A stretch of 64,000 bases of DNA from Liolophura sinensis (lineage: Eukaryota; Mollusca; Polyplacophora; Chitonida; Chitonidae). The stretch is taken from positions 14,236,706 to 14,300,705 of the forward strand of contig NC_088296.1 in assembly GCF_032854445.1 (NCBI RefSeq), read 5' to 3'. Below, one piece after another: positions 45,799 through 58,830 of the stretch; position 1 is the stretch's first letter; each line of letters begins with the position of its first letter. The translations under genes and the position numbers were made by a program. The notes beneath the pieces were generated by a model that worked only from the letters and a program-made list of their open reading frames with translations, had not been told where the DNA came from and ran no database searches.

Positions 45799-47406
45799 CT
45801 TATCGACAACTATTCTAGCATGTTACAAGATTTGAATACTGATTTCACTCATTCGCTTAAGTCACACCTTGCGTCTTTCCAACAAATTTTTAAACTGCTG
45901 ACATCTTCTATTTGCAGAATTCCGTTCTGTTTTCATAATTTATATACTTTCTTCGTTGTTTTGTAATTTGTGTTAAACGTCGTTGTGGGAATTGGCCTTG
46001 CGATTATTGACTTAAAACGTCATTATTTGTATACAAACGTCTGTTTCGACGCATAGATTCAATCTCGTGCCGTGTCATTTACTGGAAGAAGGGACCATAC
46101 GAAACACTTAATTTCGAACCTCTAAATTATATAATAATTTAGGCAGTGTAACTCGAATAGGAAGTGTCCAAGATGTGACATACATTGTTTTTAAAGTAAT
46201 CCTCAAGAAATTGCATTTAATTTCAACATTTTTAACAGAAAGCGGAGAATAAAACTTCAGTAAATGACCCATTTTGATCTTCAGGGTGGGGCAAAATGAT
46301 ACACCCCTTACGGCAAAATGAAACGTGCTTGATACTACCCCATAAATAAACTAAAGGGCACAGGCGTACAATATGGCTATAGTGGGTTAGTCAAATAGTG
46401 TTTCCTGACGAGAAAACAATTTGAGATAGACCCGAATATCTTAACTGGTTGTTAATTGGGCACAAAATGTGACATTATTGTCACCAACTCCATCATAAAC
46501 TGAATGTGCCTAGTCTAGAAAACGGAACGTTGCATCACACTCTTCTGCGTGTCACTAAGAATATCTACTTTGCCTCTAAAGATGTTCCATTTTGCTTACT
46601 TGCCCTATGGGCACATCTTTTGCGTTATCTTTCTATTCTTGTGTTTGGTTATTCGTTGGTCACTTCGTAGCTAAAGAAGTAAATTTATATTATACTTCTC
46701 ATTGCATGAGCTATATCAGAGTGATCAGTGAAGAAATCAGGTAGGAAGAATAGGTATAAATAACTGCAATATCCCAGAAATAAAAACTACTGTAAAATAA
46801 GCCTACAACAATGTTGACAACAGTCATTTGGTTCAAAGGTATTAAAATGAAAACAGTCCAAAATATTTTCCTGAACAATTTCTTAAGATCCTTTTCACTT
46901 AAATAACGGATAGACCAAAAATGATAATAATAATGAGAATCGAAAAGAAGGCAGATGTTAAGAGTTTACTTTGGGTTACAGCTAAATATCAAGTAACCGA
47001 GTTACTTTCTTACATGTCAAACATATAATTTTAATTATAGGAAATTTGTCTATCCTCACAGTTTTAATAGGAAATTTCAGGAATTTGTGATATTGTCTAA
47101 AATTTCTTAGCACGGCCATATCTAACAATGTGTCCAGTTACATGTTTCTAAAAGTGCACAAATATGTATAGCTATCTAAACCAGCTAATAATTAGATGTC
47201 AAGATTGTTGTTAAGATTAATATAACAAAGTGTAAAACAGGACAAAGATACTTCCAAAGACTTCAGTTAGAAATTTGACACTCACCACACGATTGTTTGA
47301 AGTATTGCAAGAACATGTATTAACCAGTAAATTTTCACAGAATGTGTACAAGTAATTGTCAGTTTGTTAAGAGGTTGACAATTCAGCGAAGGTCAGGGTT
47401 ACTTAC

Positions 47407-47464
47407 GAATTGGTGGCACTCTATATAAACCTAGGACGGTAATGAACATTACCAGCAGAGCCAT
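47407..47464 (-). CDS. Orphan signal-peptide exon (duplicate of lectin gene exon 1)
   Basis: ATG at 47464, MALLVMFITVLGLYRVPPI, phase-1 donor gtaagt intact. It differs from 15653-15710 by one residue (Gly to Arg). No lectin or PAN exon follows in this copy. The next phase-1 coding exons downstream on this strand are the EGF gene's, so it is either dead or an alternative first exon for another phase-1 gene. Confidence 0.5.
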
Positions 47465-48689
47465 TAGGGTCTCACACAGCTTCCTGTCGCTCTTTATGAT
47501 AGTCTCCCTAAACCTGATTTAAGGGGCGATGCTCTGTTGACTCGTGCATATGCTTATAAGAAACTTCTCAAGAGTGAGTACGTCACACACACGTGATTAC
47601 ATCATCAGTCTACGTGAGCACAACTCGTGAGATAAATACGACAATAACCGTTCTGAACCTAGAACCACGTATGCACCCTTCAAATATGGTAAGTTAAAGG
47701 AACTCGTATCTGCTTACATGTCGTTTTGCGTTCATAGTGAAATATTTATGTTTTGTACAATGTGTACTACTGTTACATTCAAACAACCTTAGCGTGACTA
47801 TGTACTTGACAAAACGACGAGCTAAGGCTTGCGTCGAGTGTACAATGACACGATGAATACTTCATTTGTCATTATTCGCCCAATAGCACGAGTCAATATT
47901 TGTCTAGCTAATACCCTGTCGGTACCACAAAGTAATTATACTCACAAATGTACTATATACTAAGAACTATTTCAAGACAGCTCATAAGACAAAATGCACA
48001 GATGGATTCAACGCCAACAAATACCGCTCATTTTATCTTTTATTTTCTGTGACTTGGCCATTTTTCCCCCAAGAAATAATGAAAATAGGGTAAGGAATCA
48101 ACAGGTATGTTAGAAAAAAGCTTTTGCATACATCAGGTGACCTATATTGTCCGCCAGATAACCACCGCATAGGTGGCCTTCATGATTAAAGCGTCGGCGT
48201 CAAAGTCCGGAGACAAGGGATCAAAACCAAGTTAGGTCATGTACTTCTGTTCCGCTAAGCTTTGCGCCCAGCATTGGGCAGAGGTAAGAGCAGACAAACA
48301 TGATTGGATGGGAGGGAGATAGGAGTTGCCTTGTCACAAGAAGGCGCTATGTATGTTCACACACCTATATATGTGGTTATATGGCTGAAAAAACAAATGT
48401 TAAGTATGACGTAAAACTTCAACACATATAGTAACCAGAACCAAAAGAGATTTGGACAGGAAATACTTCTGTGTTTGACCGCTGTACAAATAGATGGTGT
48501 ATGCGAATATATTTGGCGTTAAATCTAGCCTAAATTGATTACTGTCAAGGTGAGTGGCCTGGTCAAACTCAAACTTCTGACTATAATCAATTAAATCAGC
48601 ATCATGTTATTTGACATCAATACAAGAGCTATGTAACGAAAATGCTACCACAATGATATTGGTATTTATATTTGATTTGATTTGTTTTT

Positions 48690-48926
48690 TACACCGTACT
48701 CTAGAATATTTCACTTATACGACGGAGGCCATCATTATGCTGGAAGAAAACCGGGCAGACCACGGGGGTAACCCACGACTATCCATAGATTGATGCCAGG
48801 TCTTCCTACTTATGGCTGGAGAGCAAGCCAACATGAGCTGGGCTTGAACTCGCAGCGACCGCATTGGCGAGAGGCCCCTGGGTCATTACGCTGCGCTATC
48901 GCGCTAATGAACTCAGCCTCGGAGGT
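48690..48926 (-). repeat. SINE, full length, inverted (block 2)
   Basis: Duplicate of 16905-17150, with the same insertion site and orientation. Confidence 0.8.
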
Positions 48927-49151
48927 CTCCCTGTAAACTTAGAAATTTTCTTAAATACATTTATTTCCTAAATGATAAATGATAAATATTTCCACTTAAA
49001 GGAAAGACCATATTAACATCACGGTTATTTTTGCATTTTCTTATGGAAACATCTTATAAACGTATTCCTTGAAAAGAACATGAAGTTTGAAACTGCAGTT
49101 AATGTAGAAAGTTGAGAAGGCGTTTTATTATTTTTTCCTGTGTAAATTCTC

Positions 49152-49259
<108 letters not shown>

Positions 49260-51041
49260 ATGTAGTGCGATGCAATGTAGTAACGGACGAGAAGGGGTTT
49301 TAACTGAGAAGTCTACTAAGAGGACGTACAAAATACTCAGATTTCCAGAGACGTTCTTACAAGTGGCTTATATGCAAAGTGCATTTAAGTTTATAATTAC
49401 TAATAATTCCAAGAGTATTAAGTTCACTATCCTGTGCGATTAGAATTGAAGTATTCATCTCTTGAAAATCTTTAAGTATGGGATTGGAATTTTTATTCAC
49501 CATCATACATTTGTCCCTCTTGTGTGTGTGTATAGAGAGACGATATTTGTAGACATGACATGATTTGTACAGGCGCAACACACAATATGTAAACCCCACA
49601 CTCTGTATGTAGGCAGTGTATAACGTTATGGATGCATTGCAAGCAGCATTCCCGCACTACTTGCCCAAAACACTCTTTATAAGATCATTTTACAGTCTGC
49701 TGGTAACAGACCAGATTCGCTCTGAATTCGCTCTCCGCATCTGGATTGCCATGGGAAAAATTCGGTTTAGTTACAGTATGTAGGAATCATCAAGGTAGAG
49801 CCCACATGGCTATTAACACACATCTAACATGGCGTTCCGAGCTTAAACAGCCTTGAAACCTTATGTGCTCCTATTGCCCTGTCATTTCTGTTAAATTACT
49901 ATTTCTATTGGAAGTACAATGTGTACTGTTCTTTTTTACTAAAAATAACGAAATACCCATTTCCCCAGTCTCATAGTCAGTCTATTTGAATCAACAGTAA
50001 ATCCTCGATTTCTTTTTCCATAGATAAGAAAGTGTATGGAGCTATGTATTAACTAGGACGATACTGTACATAATGTTATAAATGCATAATAGTCTATGGT
50101 CAGGTAGATGGTGAGAATACCCTGGGTTATATATCATAGTATACGGGTATGCAAAACAAGTTGAGGGTATAGATACTGGTTTAAGCAGGAAGTGTACCTT
50201 CTTTTCAAGTTAGTGCTCGTTTTTGTATTTTTACTCGTGTCGATCACATCGTGAAGGTAGCTCTATGTAGTTGAACATTCTCTTAATAGACCACGAGCGT
50301 TTATTAACAAATTGCAACTAGTGTCTGTGGAATGTTTTACTCTGGTTTCCTGCCACCACAATGCTTGCCGCCGTCAAATAAGGGAATTATTCCAGAGTAA
50401 AACGTTAAAAAACAAACAAATAAGAAAAAAAAGCCTCTATTGAATATAGTTACACACATACAGCATGGAGAGGAAATCCAGAGCAGCGAAGAAAGTGTGT
50501 TATTGTCGGAGCTGGCTAATAGCCACAGGTAACCAGTGAAATATGACCTCATGTCAGTTTATATTCAGGTTTCATTCTAACTGTTCATGTAAATTCAACA
50601 ATAGTAGCAATTTACATGTCTCATAGCACCGTGGTTTATACAAAATAAGGTTAAAAATAATACAGTGCTGTGAATTGCAATTTATTAGTCCTCACTGGTC
50701 TAGAATTACTCAAAATCTTGTGTTGTCATCACATTTAACATACAATCACAATAAAACAATACAATGGAGCCAGGCCTTGGGGTTCCTTAGTCCTCCAGCA
50801 GAACTCTGGTTTATGCAGGAATACAATGTGATTAAAGACACACAGCACAGAGACTAAAATCATAGCAACGACGAGTGCGATAGCTGGCAAATGGATATAT
50901 GTAACCGGTGAAGTTTGGCCTCTCGTCAGTTTACCTGAGTCAGGGTTTTATTCTAACTGTTCACGAAAATGCATAAACAGTAGTAATTTACACGCCCCAT
51001 GTCACCATAATAAAAAAAACAATAGAATTACTCTAAATGCT

Positions 51042-51117
51042 GTGTTGTCATCACATTTAGCACACTGTGTTGTCATCGAATTTAGCATATTGTGTTGTCA
51101 TCACATTTGGCATACAA
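51042..51117 (+). repeat. 25-bp tandem repeat, three units (block 2)
   Basis: Duplicate of 19267-19342, with unit core tgtgttgtcatcacatttag. Confidence 0.85.
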
Positions 51118-51859
51118 TCACATTGAACAAAAGGCTTCAGTCATAATTTTTTTTGGCAAAACAGCTGTTTTAAAGCCGACCCTAAAGAAGTCTAAATGTT
51201 ATACGTGACACCTATGTAGGTGGCTAAATACTACCGAGCATTCAATAAACCATCGTCTTTGACTCCTCATTGGATACCCGGCATTATCGGTTCAGATAGA
51301 TATACGGATGATGTGATCTCATTTGTGTAACGAAAGACACGTGTGCCCTGTTTAATTTTAGGATGGCTGCGCTAGACACCAGAGTTTATAGTTGGAGTTC
51401 TGCTTACTAGGGAGAATGGAGGTGGGCGTCAAATTCCTTTTCTGCCTGAGTACATATCCCATAGAGCTTGTATTAGCTTAAGCACAATACATGCTCCACG
51501 CCTTTCATCTACCTCTAAATCTTAGATATATTGACAAAGTGGATCCAATTTACAGCTGTGATTAAATTTCAATTTCATGGTAGTTAACTTATAATACTGA
51601 GTATTAGATCGACCGCACGAGGGGAGTGACAAAACACCCTTCTTATGACACATTACGAAAGAAACCAAGTTATTTATTTTTGCATTGATGTGACATTTCA
51701 TATAGTAGTGCTGAAGAAAAACCCGCATGTCGGTGAATTTAAAATCACCCGATTCTACATGAAAGTGTATGTGTAAATTACCTTTACGTGTACATATATA
51801 TTTCAATGTGCACTCCTTTGAACAAATAACGTAAGACTATCACCTTTTTGAGCAGATTC

Positions 51860-52460
51860 TGGCTCCCTCTCTGGCCGTAAGTGGGAAGGTCTTCCAGCAA
51901 CCTGAGGATTTTCGTGGGCTTCCCCAGGGCTGTACCCGGTTTCCTCCCACCATAATGCTGGCCGCCGTGAAATTTATCAGTGAAATATTCTTGAGTACGG
52001 CGTAAAGCACCAATCAAATAAATAAATAAATAAATATTGAACAGATTCAAATTAGCGCTTTTCCCTGGGGCCAAAACAACCCATATCATTCAAGTAGCAA
52101 AAATCGATCAGTGGCATCCAATCGATCTTTTTTTAACAATAGCCTCAAAAATCACCTTTCACATAATATCAGCCCTATGACGTATTACCGTTCATTAAAT
52201 ACGGCCCCGGTGGCTCAGTTCATTAGCGCACTAGCGCAGCGCCAGGACCTTGGAGCCTCTCACAAATGCGGTCGCTGTGAGTTCAAGTCCAGCTCATGCT
52301 GACTTTCTCCCCGCACTACATGGAAAAGTCTGAAAGAAACCTGCGGATGGTCGTTGGTTTCTCCCGGGGTCTCTCTGGTTTCCTCCCACTATAAGTGGTA
52401 TAAGTGCAATATTCTTGAGTACGGCGTAAAGAAAAAGGTCAAATCAAATCAAATCAAATT
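51860..52460 (+). repeat. Two SINEs (body at 51860-52038; full length at 52202-52460)
   Basis: Duplicates of 20087-20268 and 20431-20693. The second has the tRNA-like head ggccccggtggctcagttca and a shorter (aaatc)n end than copy 1. Confidence 0.85.
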
Positions 52461-53259
52461 GAATCATGAATTTATAATGTGAGTCACGTTATAACTTTGA
52501 AAATCATTTACCGGTTTAAGCGCTACAGGTACGAGCCTGATATTTACCCAGAGGCAATCATTTTTGAAAATGTTTGGGAATATCGATTTTTTGGCCAAAA
52601 ATCTCTGGTATAGGCTCTTTGCATACACTCAGAGTAATCTATGAAGAATATTTATTTTCGCAAATATCTCCTAGAAAACATTTATTGAGTAGAAAGGCAT
52701 AATCCTAGTTTTTACATCACTTTCAACGATTTTAGGACGAAAAACAAATATACAGCATAGACATAGATTTATTTTTATACTTCTCCAGTTACGTATAGCC
52801 ATTTGCCAGCTGTCACACTCGTCGCTGGCTCAAAGACATATAATTGTGGCTGTAACAGCTGATACCTGGAGGCTACACACCTGAGATGCAACTTGTTTTA
52901 ATATACATATAGATGAACTGTCACCTTCACTTCTTTGTTTCTTTGGGGTTTAACATCGCTTTGTGCGTTATTGCGGTTATGGTGTGACGGTGTCTCCCTG
53001 TAGCAGGCTGGAACAAATGCCGCCATATTTGTAATGCTGCATTACCCTATCCTAAAGGCACTGGACACATCGCCCCACCCAGTCACACTTTACTTTACCT
53101 GTTCCTCTTAAGGCCATTAGTACCGTTGTTAAATTGGTGACACACACACCGACAACTGAAACACAGCACTGAATGGCTTAATATTCTAATAGGTGGAAAA
53201 CACAGAATTTTCTAGAAAAAGTGTTGTGATACAATTCTCAGATATCTGCAAAAAAAGAC

Positions 53260-53432
53260 AGTAGTAGAGAACGTTGCAAACGTGTCGTTTTAAAGAGGCA
53301 TAATTGAAGAAGCGCAAGGTGTAGTTGAGTCCGCGCTTTGCCTGTGACGTCACAAGTCATGCGCAGCCTGCGGACTCAAGGACACACCTGCATCTCCTCA
53401 ATTGCTCCTCCTCAATAAGACACGTTTGCAAC
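53260..53432. repeat. Foldback of two inverted Polinton termini
   Basis: 53270-53340 reads gttgcaaacgtgtcgtttta and onward. 53371-53432 is the inverse of the same terminal sequence, ending cacgtttgcaac. The two lie head-to-head around tgacgtcacaagtcatgcgc, before the integrase region. Confidence 0.7.
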
Positions 53433-53693
53433 AGTCTACGGAATCATCGGTTTGCGCCCATAGGTGAGGTCCATTTCGTTCGCGCCAACACTGACCCATG
53501 GGCGCCCCGAGCGAGGGCAGCTCCTTCAGCGCAGCTTTTTCAGCTCCTTCTGATCCTTTGCGCCCAAACTGACCCATGGGTGATCACGTGGTCTGTTTTG
53601 GCCTTTGAATTTTGTTGACGAATGCATGGACACTGGATTTATATCATCTGTTTGGGGTAGGTTCTGTCACTATATACGGACACAAGGACGACA

Positions 53694-54500
53694 GTGGACT
53701 ATGTCTCGCATCGGCCGCCAGCCAGGTCGCTAGCAGCAACAGCATCCTTTCGCCGTAAAGCGGCGGGGTCAGAGAACGCTCGAGGGCAGAGATTTAGACC
53801 CGGTCGTACCGCTCTCCATGCATTCTACTACGACCGCGACAGTCCAGCGGCTTACAGCTGTGTTCTGCCCTTGCTCAAGGCAGCCCGGCAACATGGACTC
53901 AAAGTGAGTCAGGCCCGCGTGTCGGCTTGGCTGGCCCAGCAGGGCATGTACACGCTGCACCGCCCCGCTCGACGGGTTATAGACAGTCAGTGGCAAGCGG
54001 ACCTGGTCGACATGACAGCGTATGCCAAAGAGAACGACGACAACCGTTACCTACTTACCTGCATCGAGTTCCTCTCCAAGTATGCTTGGGTGGTTCCACT
54101 GCGCATCAAGTGCCTCAAGTCTTGTACGGTCCACCCACATCCAAACGATCGGTGTACCATTATCGCGCCGGCGATCTGGTGCGTGTAAGTAAAGTGAAAG
54201 GGAAATTCGAAAAATCGTTACCTCTCGAATCGGAGCACGGAAACGTTCCGCATCGTCCGCACCCACCTTTCGTCAGCCTGTCGTGTACACACTGGAGGAC
54301 TAGAACGGGGAACAGTTGCTCGCGACGTTTTACTAGACCGATCTGCAACCGGTGACGGCCGCGGCAGACCAGTTTTATCAGGTGGGGAAGATCTAAAAAA
54401 GGGAAGTTCGCCGAGGAAAACTGTACTATTCGGTGAAGTGGGACGGCTATCCACCCAGCTTAAACCAGACGCTACTCCGTTGGTCTCGTAAGCCTTTGTC
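53694..54500 (+). pseudogene. Polinton integrase with chromo-like C-terminal domain (broken)
   Basis: The N-terminal part has YYDRDSPAAY and VSQARVSAWLAQQGMYTLH. The catalytic core starts with WQADLVDMTAY (first catalytic Asp) and RYLLTCIEFLSKYAWVVPL. The frame then jumps, by an internal deletion, to the region normally near the C-terminus: GDLVRVSKVKGKFEKSL, in another frame. Further on, VGKI, a stop and then LYYSVKWDGYPPSLNQ is a chromo-like segment. The part that should carry the second Asp and the Glu of the DDE triad is absent, so it cannot be active. In Polintons this enzyme integrates the element into host DNA. Confidence 0.85.
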
Positions 54501-54934
54501 CCCGCCACCACCGCCGCCGTCACCATCACCATCACCATCGTCGTCGCCGAGTGACATCGCGCGTGGGTTTGACTGCACCGTCCTGGAACTGACGTACACC
54601 CAGCTACCCACCACGGCGTTTACCGCCGTGCAGAACGCGTCCATAGACCATGCCACCACCCCCGGTTGAAGTTTACGGGATTTCCCAGTTCACCCCAGCT
54701 CTGCCGGCGTCATAAATCATCGCTCCCTAACAACACGTCGGTACCGATTACCGTTTCCACACCTGTCTATTTTCACCCAACACGGCGCGGCGCAGTAGGA
54801 GCCGCAGCAGCAGCAGTGGACGGAGCAGTCCGTCTACCTCGCCCTCCTCACCCGTGGCTGTACATCACCCTTACCCGTACATCTCGTGATCCGTAGCTAA
54901 CCCTACTTCTCTATCCATGAATACTCGATGGGAG

Positions 54935-55340
54935 CATACGTTTCCCTGCATCGTTAGCGGACCGACAGGGTGAGAAAAGTCCATTTTTGTGGAGCACGCT
55001 CAGGCTCTCATTTACCCACCCCGCAACGCGTCGTCTTGTGTTACGGGGAGTGGAAGCCGTTGTACCCAACGTTCGGTTTGATGAAGGTGTACCCAGCCCG
55101 TCAGCATTCGACCCTGGGGAGCGGACGCATACTACTTGGTGTTGTTAAAAAAACCCCCTCGAGACGCGTCTCAAATTACTACAATCGCCAATCGGATGGT
55201 TGCGTAGCGGACGCAGTGTTTGAGGATGACACTGTCGAACCTCACAGGTATTTCCTGGTTGATTTCAAGCAAGCCACACCCGACCACATGCGACTTCGCA
55301 CACACATCTTCCTCGGGAGATTTAGCACGCCTACCTCCCC
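54935..55340 (+). pseudogene. Polinton packaging ATPase (FtsK/A32-like), broken
   Basis: HTFPCIVSGPTG is followed by a TGA stop and then EKS: a P-loop remnant at 54953-54982 with a stop and a lost glycine. In the next frame come LPTPQRVVLCYGEWKPLYP (a conserved post-Walker-A segment), a large internal gap, and RYFLVDFKQATPDHMRLRTH (the conserved C-terminal segment). The Walker B region is deleted. The family motors genome into capsids. Confidence 0.75.
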
Positions 55341-55526
55341 AAGTCATAAAACTTTGTACGCACGATCTGCCGAATCAGTTGTTTCCACGTCAACTTCCCA
55401 CGAAGTCACGCAGGCTCCAGCATTACGGTCCCTTGCTCTCTTTGCTGGTTCAAACCACCCCTGCTATTCGCGGCATCGATCCGGGTTTACCTTGGTGTTT
55501 GTGTGAATGTGCTAGTAATGTGTTAA

Positions 55527-55685
55527 ATTGAAAATCTTTGCACCTTGGTCAAGAAAAGTGTTCCCTTGTATAAGAAAGGACGGTTTGTTCAATGCGGTGG
55601 TTACATTGGAGCGCTGCTTAGCTCCCTCCTCACCGCCGCACCAGCCCTCATCGGTGGCATTGTTAACACCATAGCTGGGATGTAA
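55527..55685 (+). pseudogene. Small hydrophobic Polinton protein (relic)
   Basis: A 52-codon frame with a basic start (VKKSVPLYKKGRF) and a Gly/Ala/Leu-rich hydrophobic end (ALLSSLLTAAPALIGGIVNT), ending IAGM and a stop. It lacks a clear ATG. Small basic-hydrophobic virion proteins of this type lie between ATPase and capsid genes in Polintons and related viruses; the exact homologue is uncertain. Confidence 0.45.
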
Positions 55686-55702
55686 CGCAGCACGCCAAGA
55701 CA

Positions 55703-56065
55703 ATGACCTTGGTCGAGCCGCGGCTCTTGGAGACGCTCCCGTGGCCCCCACCCCCGTACCCCGTGTCTCCGTACCCCATGCCCAGTATTGTGAAAGACCT
55801 CAAGGCGCTCGACCAAGAGATGGCATCGATCCTCCATGACACGACTCTGTCGGACGATGAGAAAATACAGCGTTGTCACCACACCCTTCAACGGTACCGT
55901 GCGTTTCAGGATCAATACCAAGTCGCGCAGTAGCCGAGTCCGAAGACAAATCCGCCCATCGCCAAACCTCTTGGTAGTTTGAGCAAGGGGGAGATTCTCA
56001 AGAGCGTCCTTGTCGTTTTGGGGTGAAAAGCTGCCCTGCTCTGGGGCGACACCGAACGATGACAC
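55703..56065 (+). pseudogene. Conserved Polinton helical protein of unknown role (broken)
   Basis: Starts MTLVEPRLLETLPWPPPPYP, then LDQEMASILHDTTLSDDEK and LQRYRAF. After a stop at 55931 the same frame continues with KGEILKSVLVVLG, another stop, then KAALLWGDTER. I recognise the LV(E/D)PRLL and LD.EM..IL motifs as common to Polinton proteins in many invertebrates; the function is not known to me. Two in-frame stops make it a relic. Confidence 0.65.
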
Positions 56066-56361
56066 AACGATCGCTGGTGTGATTGGTTGCGGGAAAAGAT
56101 GGACACACCAGCCAAGACGAAAAAATCCCCTTCTACATCACGGTCTCTGCCCGCGCGGTCTCGCCTTCCGCCTCTTCCTCCTCCTTCCGCCAAAACCACT
56201 GCCACCACCACCACACCAAGCCGACCCAAGGGGAGACAACAACGTGACCCTGACTGCGTCCGTCTCCAGCCATCCTACCCCAGCTAAATTGGAGTCCGTA
56301 TTAATTACCAGCGCCAAATGGAAAGAAGGTCAGTCCGCCTGGAGGAGATCACCTCGCCAAC

Positions 56362-57117
56362 TTGGTTTACGTGACGTTGCCCAGTAAAAGCTCGCTCGAC
56401 TACTTCCCCAGCAATACCTTGACGCATTTCACCACCCAACTGTCACAGCCCATGCATTTGATTGGTAACTGGGAATGTGGGTTGGTAGAAATACATTACC
56501 CCGTACCTGGTTCAACTTGCGGCAAGACGAGGTGTGGTATGTCTTCGACTCTAAAGAGGACCCGTAACGCGCTAAGCATAAGTTAACATTTCCAGCAGGC
56601 TATTAACCTTCACCCAAAGATCTCGCCAAGTGCCTGACCGACTTGTTGACCGACACACACATCCCTTTACACAAGCCTTACGCCGGTGATTTGACGTTCG
56701 GTTTCGATAATGTGTAGCGGAAATACAGACTGCCTTTCAGAAACAACTTAGGCTCGGTTTCAGCCCGTGTCTGAAGTAGGTCATGAATGAACGGGGTGGG
56801 AGGGAAGCAGGTCATGAATTTACCCCACGATTGGCTCATGGGGCCGGGGGATGAGCCGCATATGGGTGCCGAGGATTTACATGCCACCACTCCCACGATG
56901 TACGTGTGCACAGACATTATCGAACCGCGTGTGGTGGGAGAGACGCTGCTGCGGCTGGTCACCACGAAAGGGGAGTGCGGGCAGCACATTTCTAAGACCT
57001 TCCAACACGTGGAATACATCCCCGTGCGCGCAAGCATTTCTCGACGGTTGAAATTGATATCAGGGATTACACGGGCCAACCAGTCGCATTTGAACGTCAA
57101 GTGGTCCTGACACTTCA
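56362..57117 (+). pseudogene. Polinton capsid-associated protein (minor capsid/penton candidate), broken
   Basis: The N-terminal part has VTLPSKSSLDYFPSNTLTHF, then LIGNWECGLVEIHYP. After frameshifts, DLAKCLTDLLTD and DLTFGFDN follow, and later PTMYVCTDIIEPRVVGETLL, KTFQHVEYIPV and, in another frame, VEIDIRDYTGQPVAFERQVV. These motifs in this order belong to a protein found in nearly all Polintons. I think it is a virion structural protein, but assigning it to penton or another role is uncertain. Confidence 0.7.
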
Positions 57118-57147
57118 CTCTCGACAGCGGCGCGCATTACCTTTGCA

Positions 57148-57480
57148 ATGTGCGTCGTAGACATCCCCGTCATGTGCCGATCCTACATCCGCTATTACAC
57201 CAAGGAAGCCGGCGGAAGTGGGTTACCTGCTTTTTGGGGTGCCAATGTACAGCGTGTTCACGGCTTGCTCGGCAGTTTCATGAAAATGGTGCAGCCCTTG
57301 TTAAAGCAGGCTGTAAAAGCGTTGGGTGAAACTGCGTTACGTGCCGGACTGAAAGTCATTGACGACGTGTGGGAGGAGGGAGTGCCGGTGAGCCAGGCTT
57401 TGTAACGACACGCTTTGGAGGGGGAAAACAGCTGGCAGTCGCTACGCCCAGTGCAGGATGCTGGGCAAGCTGAACGGGGT
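57148..57480 (+). pseudogene. Polinton small capsid-type protein with pVI-like motif (frameshifted)
   Basis: The 85-codon frame has RSYIRYYTKEAGGSGLPAFW, then VQRVHGLLGSFMKMVQPLLK and ALGETALRAGLKVIDDV. The G.G......YQRG.G-type start and the amphipathic LLK..K.LG..AL..G segment are typical of the small capsid protein next to the major capsid gene in Polintons and adenovirus-like elements. After the stop at 57403 the continuing residues lie in another frame. Confidence 0.7.
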
Positions 57481-57590
57481 GGGAGGGACGTATGTTAAAA
57501 GGAAGGTCCCACGCACCGACTCCACTCATCACCTGCACGCAGGACTAATAAGATGCGCTGTATCCACTCAAAAACCCCGCTCCGCACCGG

Positions 57591-58644
57591 ATGTTTTTAG
57601 CTTATGCCATGGCTCTCCCCCTGGCCGAGTGTTGTTCGTCGGTCAGAAGTGACTTTAATTTGTGGACCTTACCCTCTGCCGACACTAGCATTCGTAAAAG
57701 GTCGCTGGGATACTGGCCCTTCGCCAGCCTAAGCGACGTGGGGCCGGTGGAATTTCTCATCACCAACACGGAGTGTGACACTTACTTAGACTTGGCCAAC
57801 ACTTGGCCTGTGGCTGCATTCGCTGTGGCAACAGGTTAACGTCTCCCTGAACGACAAACTCAACACCACTTCCACCAACATGCACCCGTACCGTGACTAC
57901 TTGGAGACGTTGTTGTCCTACATCACCTTCTGAACAACGTGTCCCTCGGCATCCGACTCACCCCGTCCAAGGACGCGCTTGCCTCGATGTGAGGAGGGTC
58001 CCGACTACAAGGCTCGCTTGGAAGAGGTGTTGATCTTTGTGTACAAAGTCAAAGTCACCAGTGGCGTTCAACTTGGGCATTTGATAGCGATAGCGAAAGC
58101 CCCTGCCAAGTACCCTATGCGTGCTGACCAAGTTTTTCTCCGTGCCCAAAGGCCACACCCTCATCAACGAACAAAACCTATTTCTGGGCAGCTTACGGGC
58201 ACGCTTAGTGGTGGGATGTGTGAGCAACACGGCTTTTGACGGCAGCTAAGCTAAAAATCCGTTCCATTTCCGGCACTTTTACACAAACTTAGTGGCCTTG
58301 CATGTCGGCGGAAGTCAAATCCATGCCAAGCCCCTGACACCCGACTTCGAGATTGGAAATTTGGTCAGAACGTACATGGACCTCTTTACCAACACGGGAA
58401 AAGTGTTTCACCACAAGGCGAACTCCATCCTTTGCACCGCGTTGGCCAAAGGCAACACGCTGTTTTGTTTCGACGTGGCCTGCAATCTTCACGACGATCA
58501 CCAACTGAACATAGTCCAGCGGTTTTCCAGACCACTGCCGGAAAACAATAAGGTGGTGTACTATGCCGAATTCAACAATATCATAGAAACAGACAAAAGC
58601 CGAAACGTGCTCTGTGACTTTGCCAGTCGAAAAAACAAAAAAAC
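57591..58644 (+). pseudogene. Polinton major capsid protein (double jelly-roll), broken
   Basis: Segments in order: ECCSSVRSDFNLWTLPSADT and PFASLSDVGPVEFLI (57591-57839); then in other frames VNVSLNDKLNTTSTNMHPYR, YLETLLSYITF, ARLEEVLIFVYKVKVTSGVQ and, from 58292, VGGSQIHAKPLTPDFEIGN and YAEFNNIIETDKSRNVLCDF. This is the protein often annotated in invertebrate genomes as F54H12.2-like, recognised as the Polinton major capsid protein. At least four frame breaks and two stops. Its 3' end runs up to the protease start. Confidence 0.85.
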
Positions 58645-58830
58645 ATGGACACGGTGCAATTGCAACGTGTGCTTCAGGCGGATGTGTTTACCCGCGCTGT
58701 GCTGGGGGATGTTTACGCTCGAGACCAGCTCCCTCACTAAGTGACCCACACACCCTGGGCCTGCATCATCCACACAGACACGTGCCTCCGGCTGGGACAA
58801 CATTGGATAGCCGTCTTCATAGACACATAG
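58645..58830 (+). pseudogene. Polinton cysteine protease (adenain/Ulp1-like), N-terminal part
   Basis: ATG at 58645. VQLQRVLQADVFTRAVLGDV and YARDQLPH, then an in-frame TAA at 58738, then TPWACIIHTDTCLRLGQHWI, AVFIDT and a stop. The HW pair followed by a hydrophobic strand is the catalytic-His motif of adenovirus-like maturation proteases. The Asp/Gln/Cys part of the active site is not found downstream, so the gene is truncated. Confidence 0.75.

Noticed and set aside
53769-53996. Minus-strand frames across the integrase, ATPase and capsid relics
   Set aside because: The plus strand carries the recognisable family motifs. GC-rich sequence gives long chance frames on the opposite strand.
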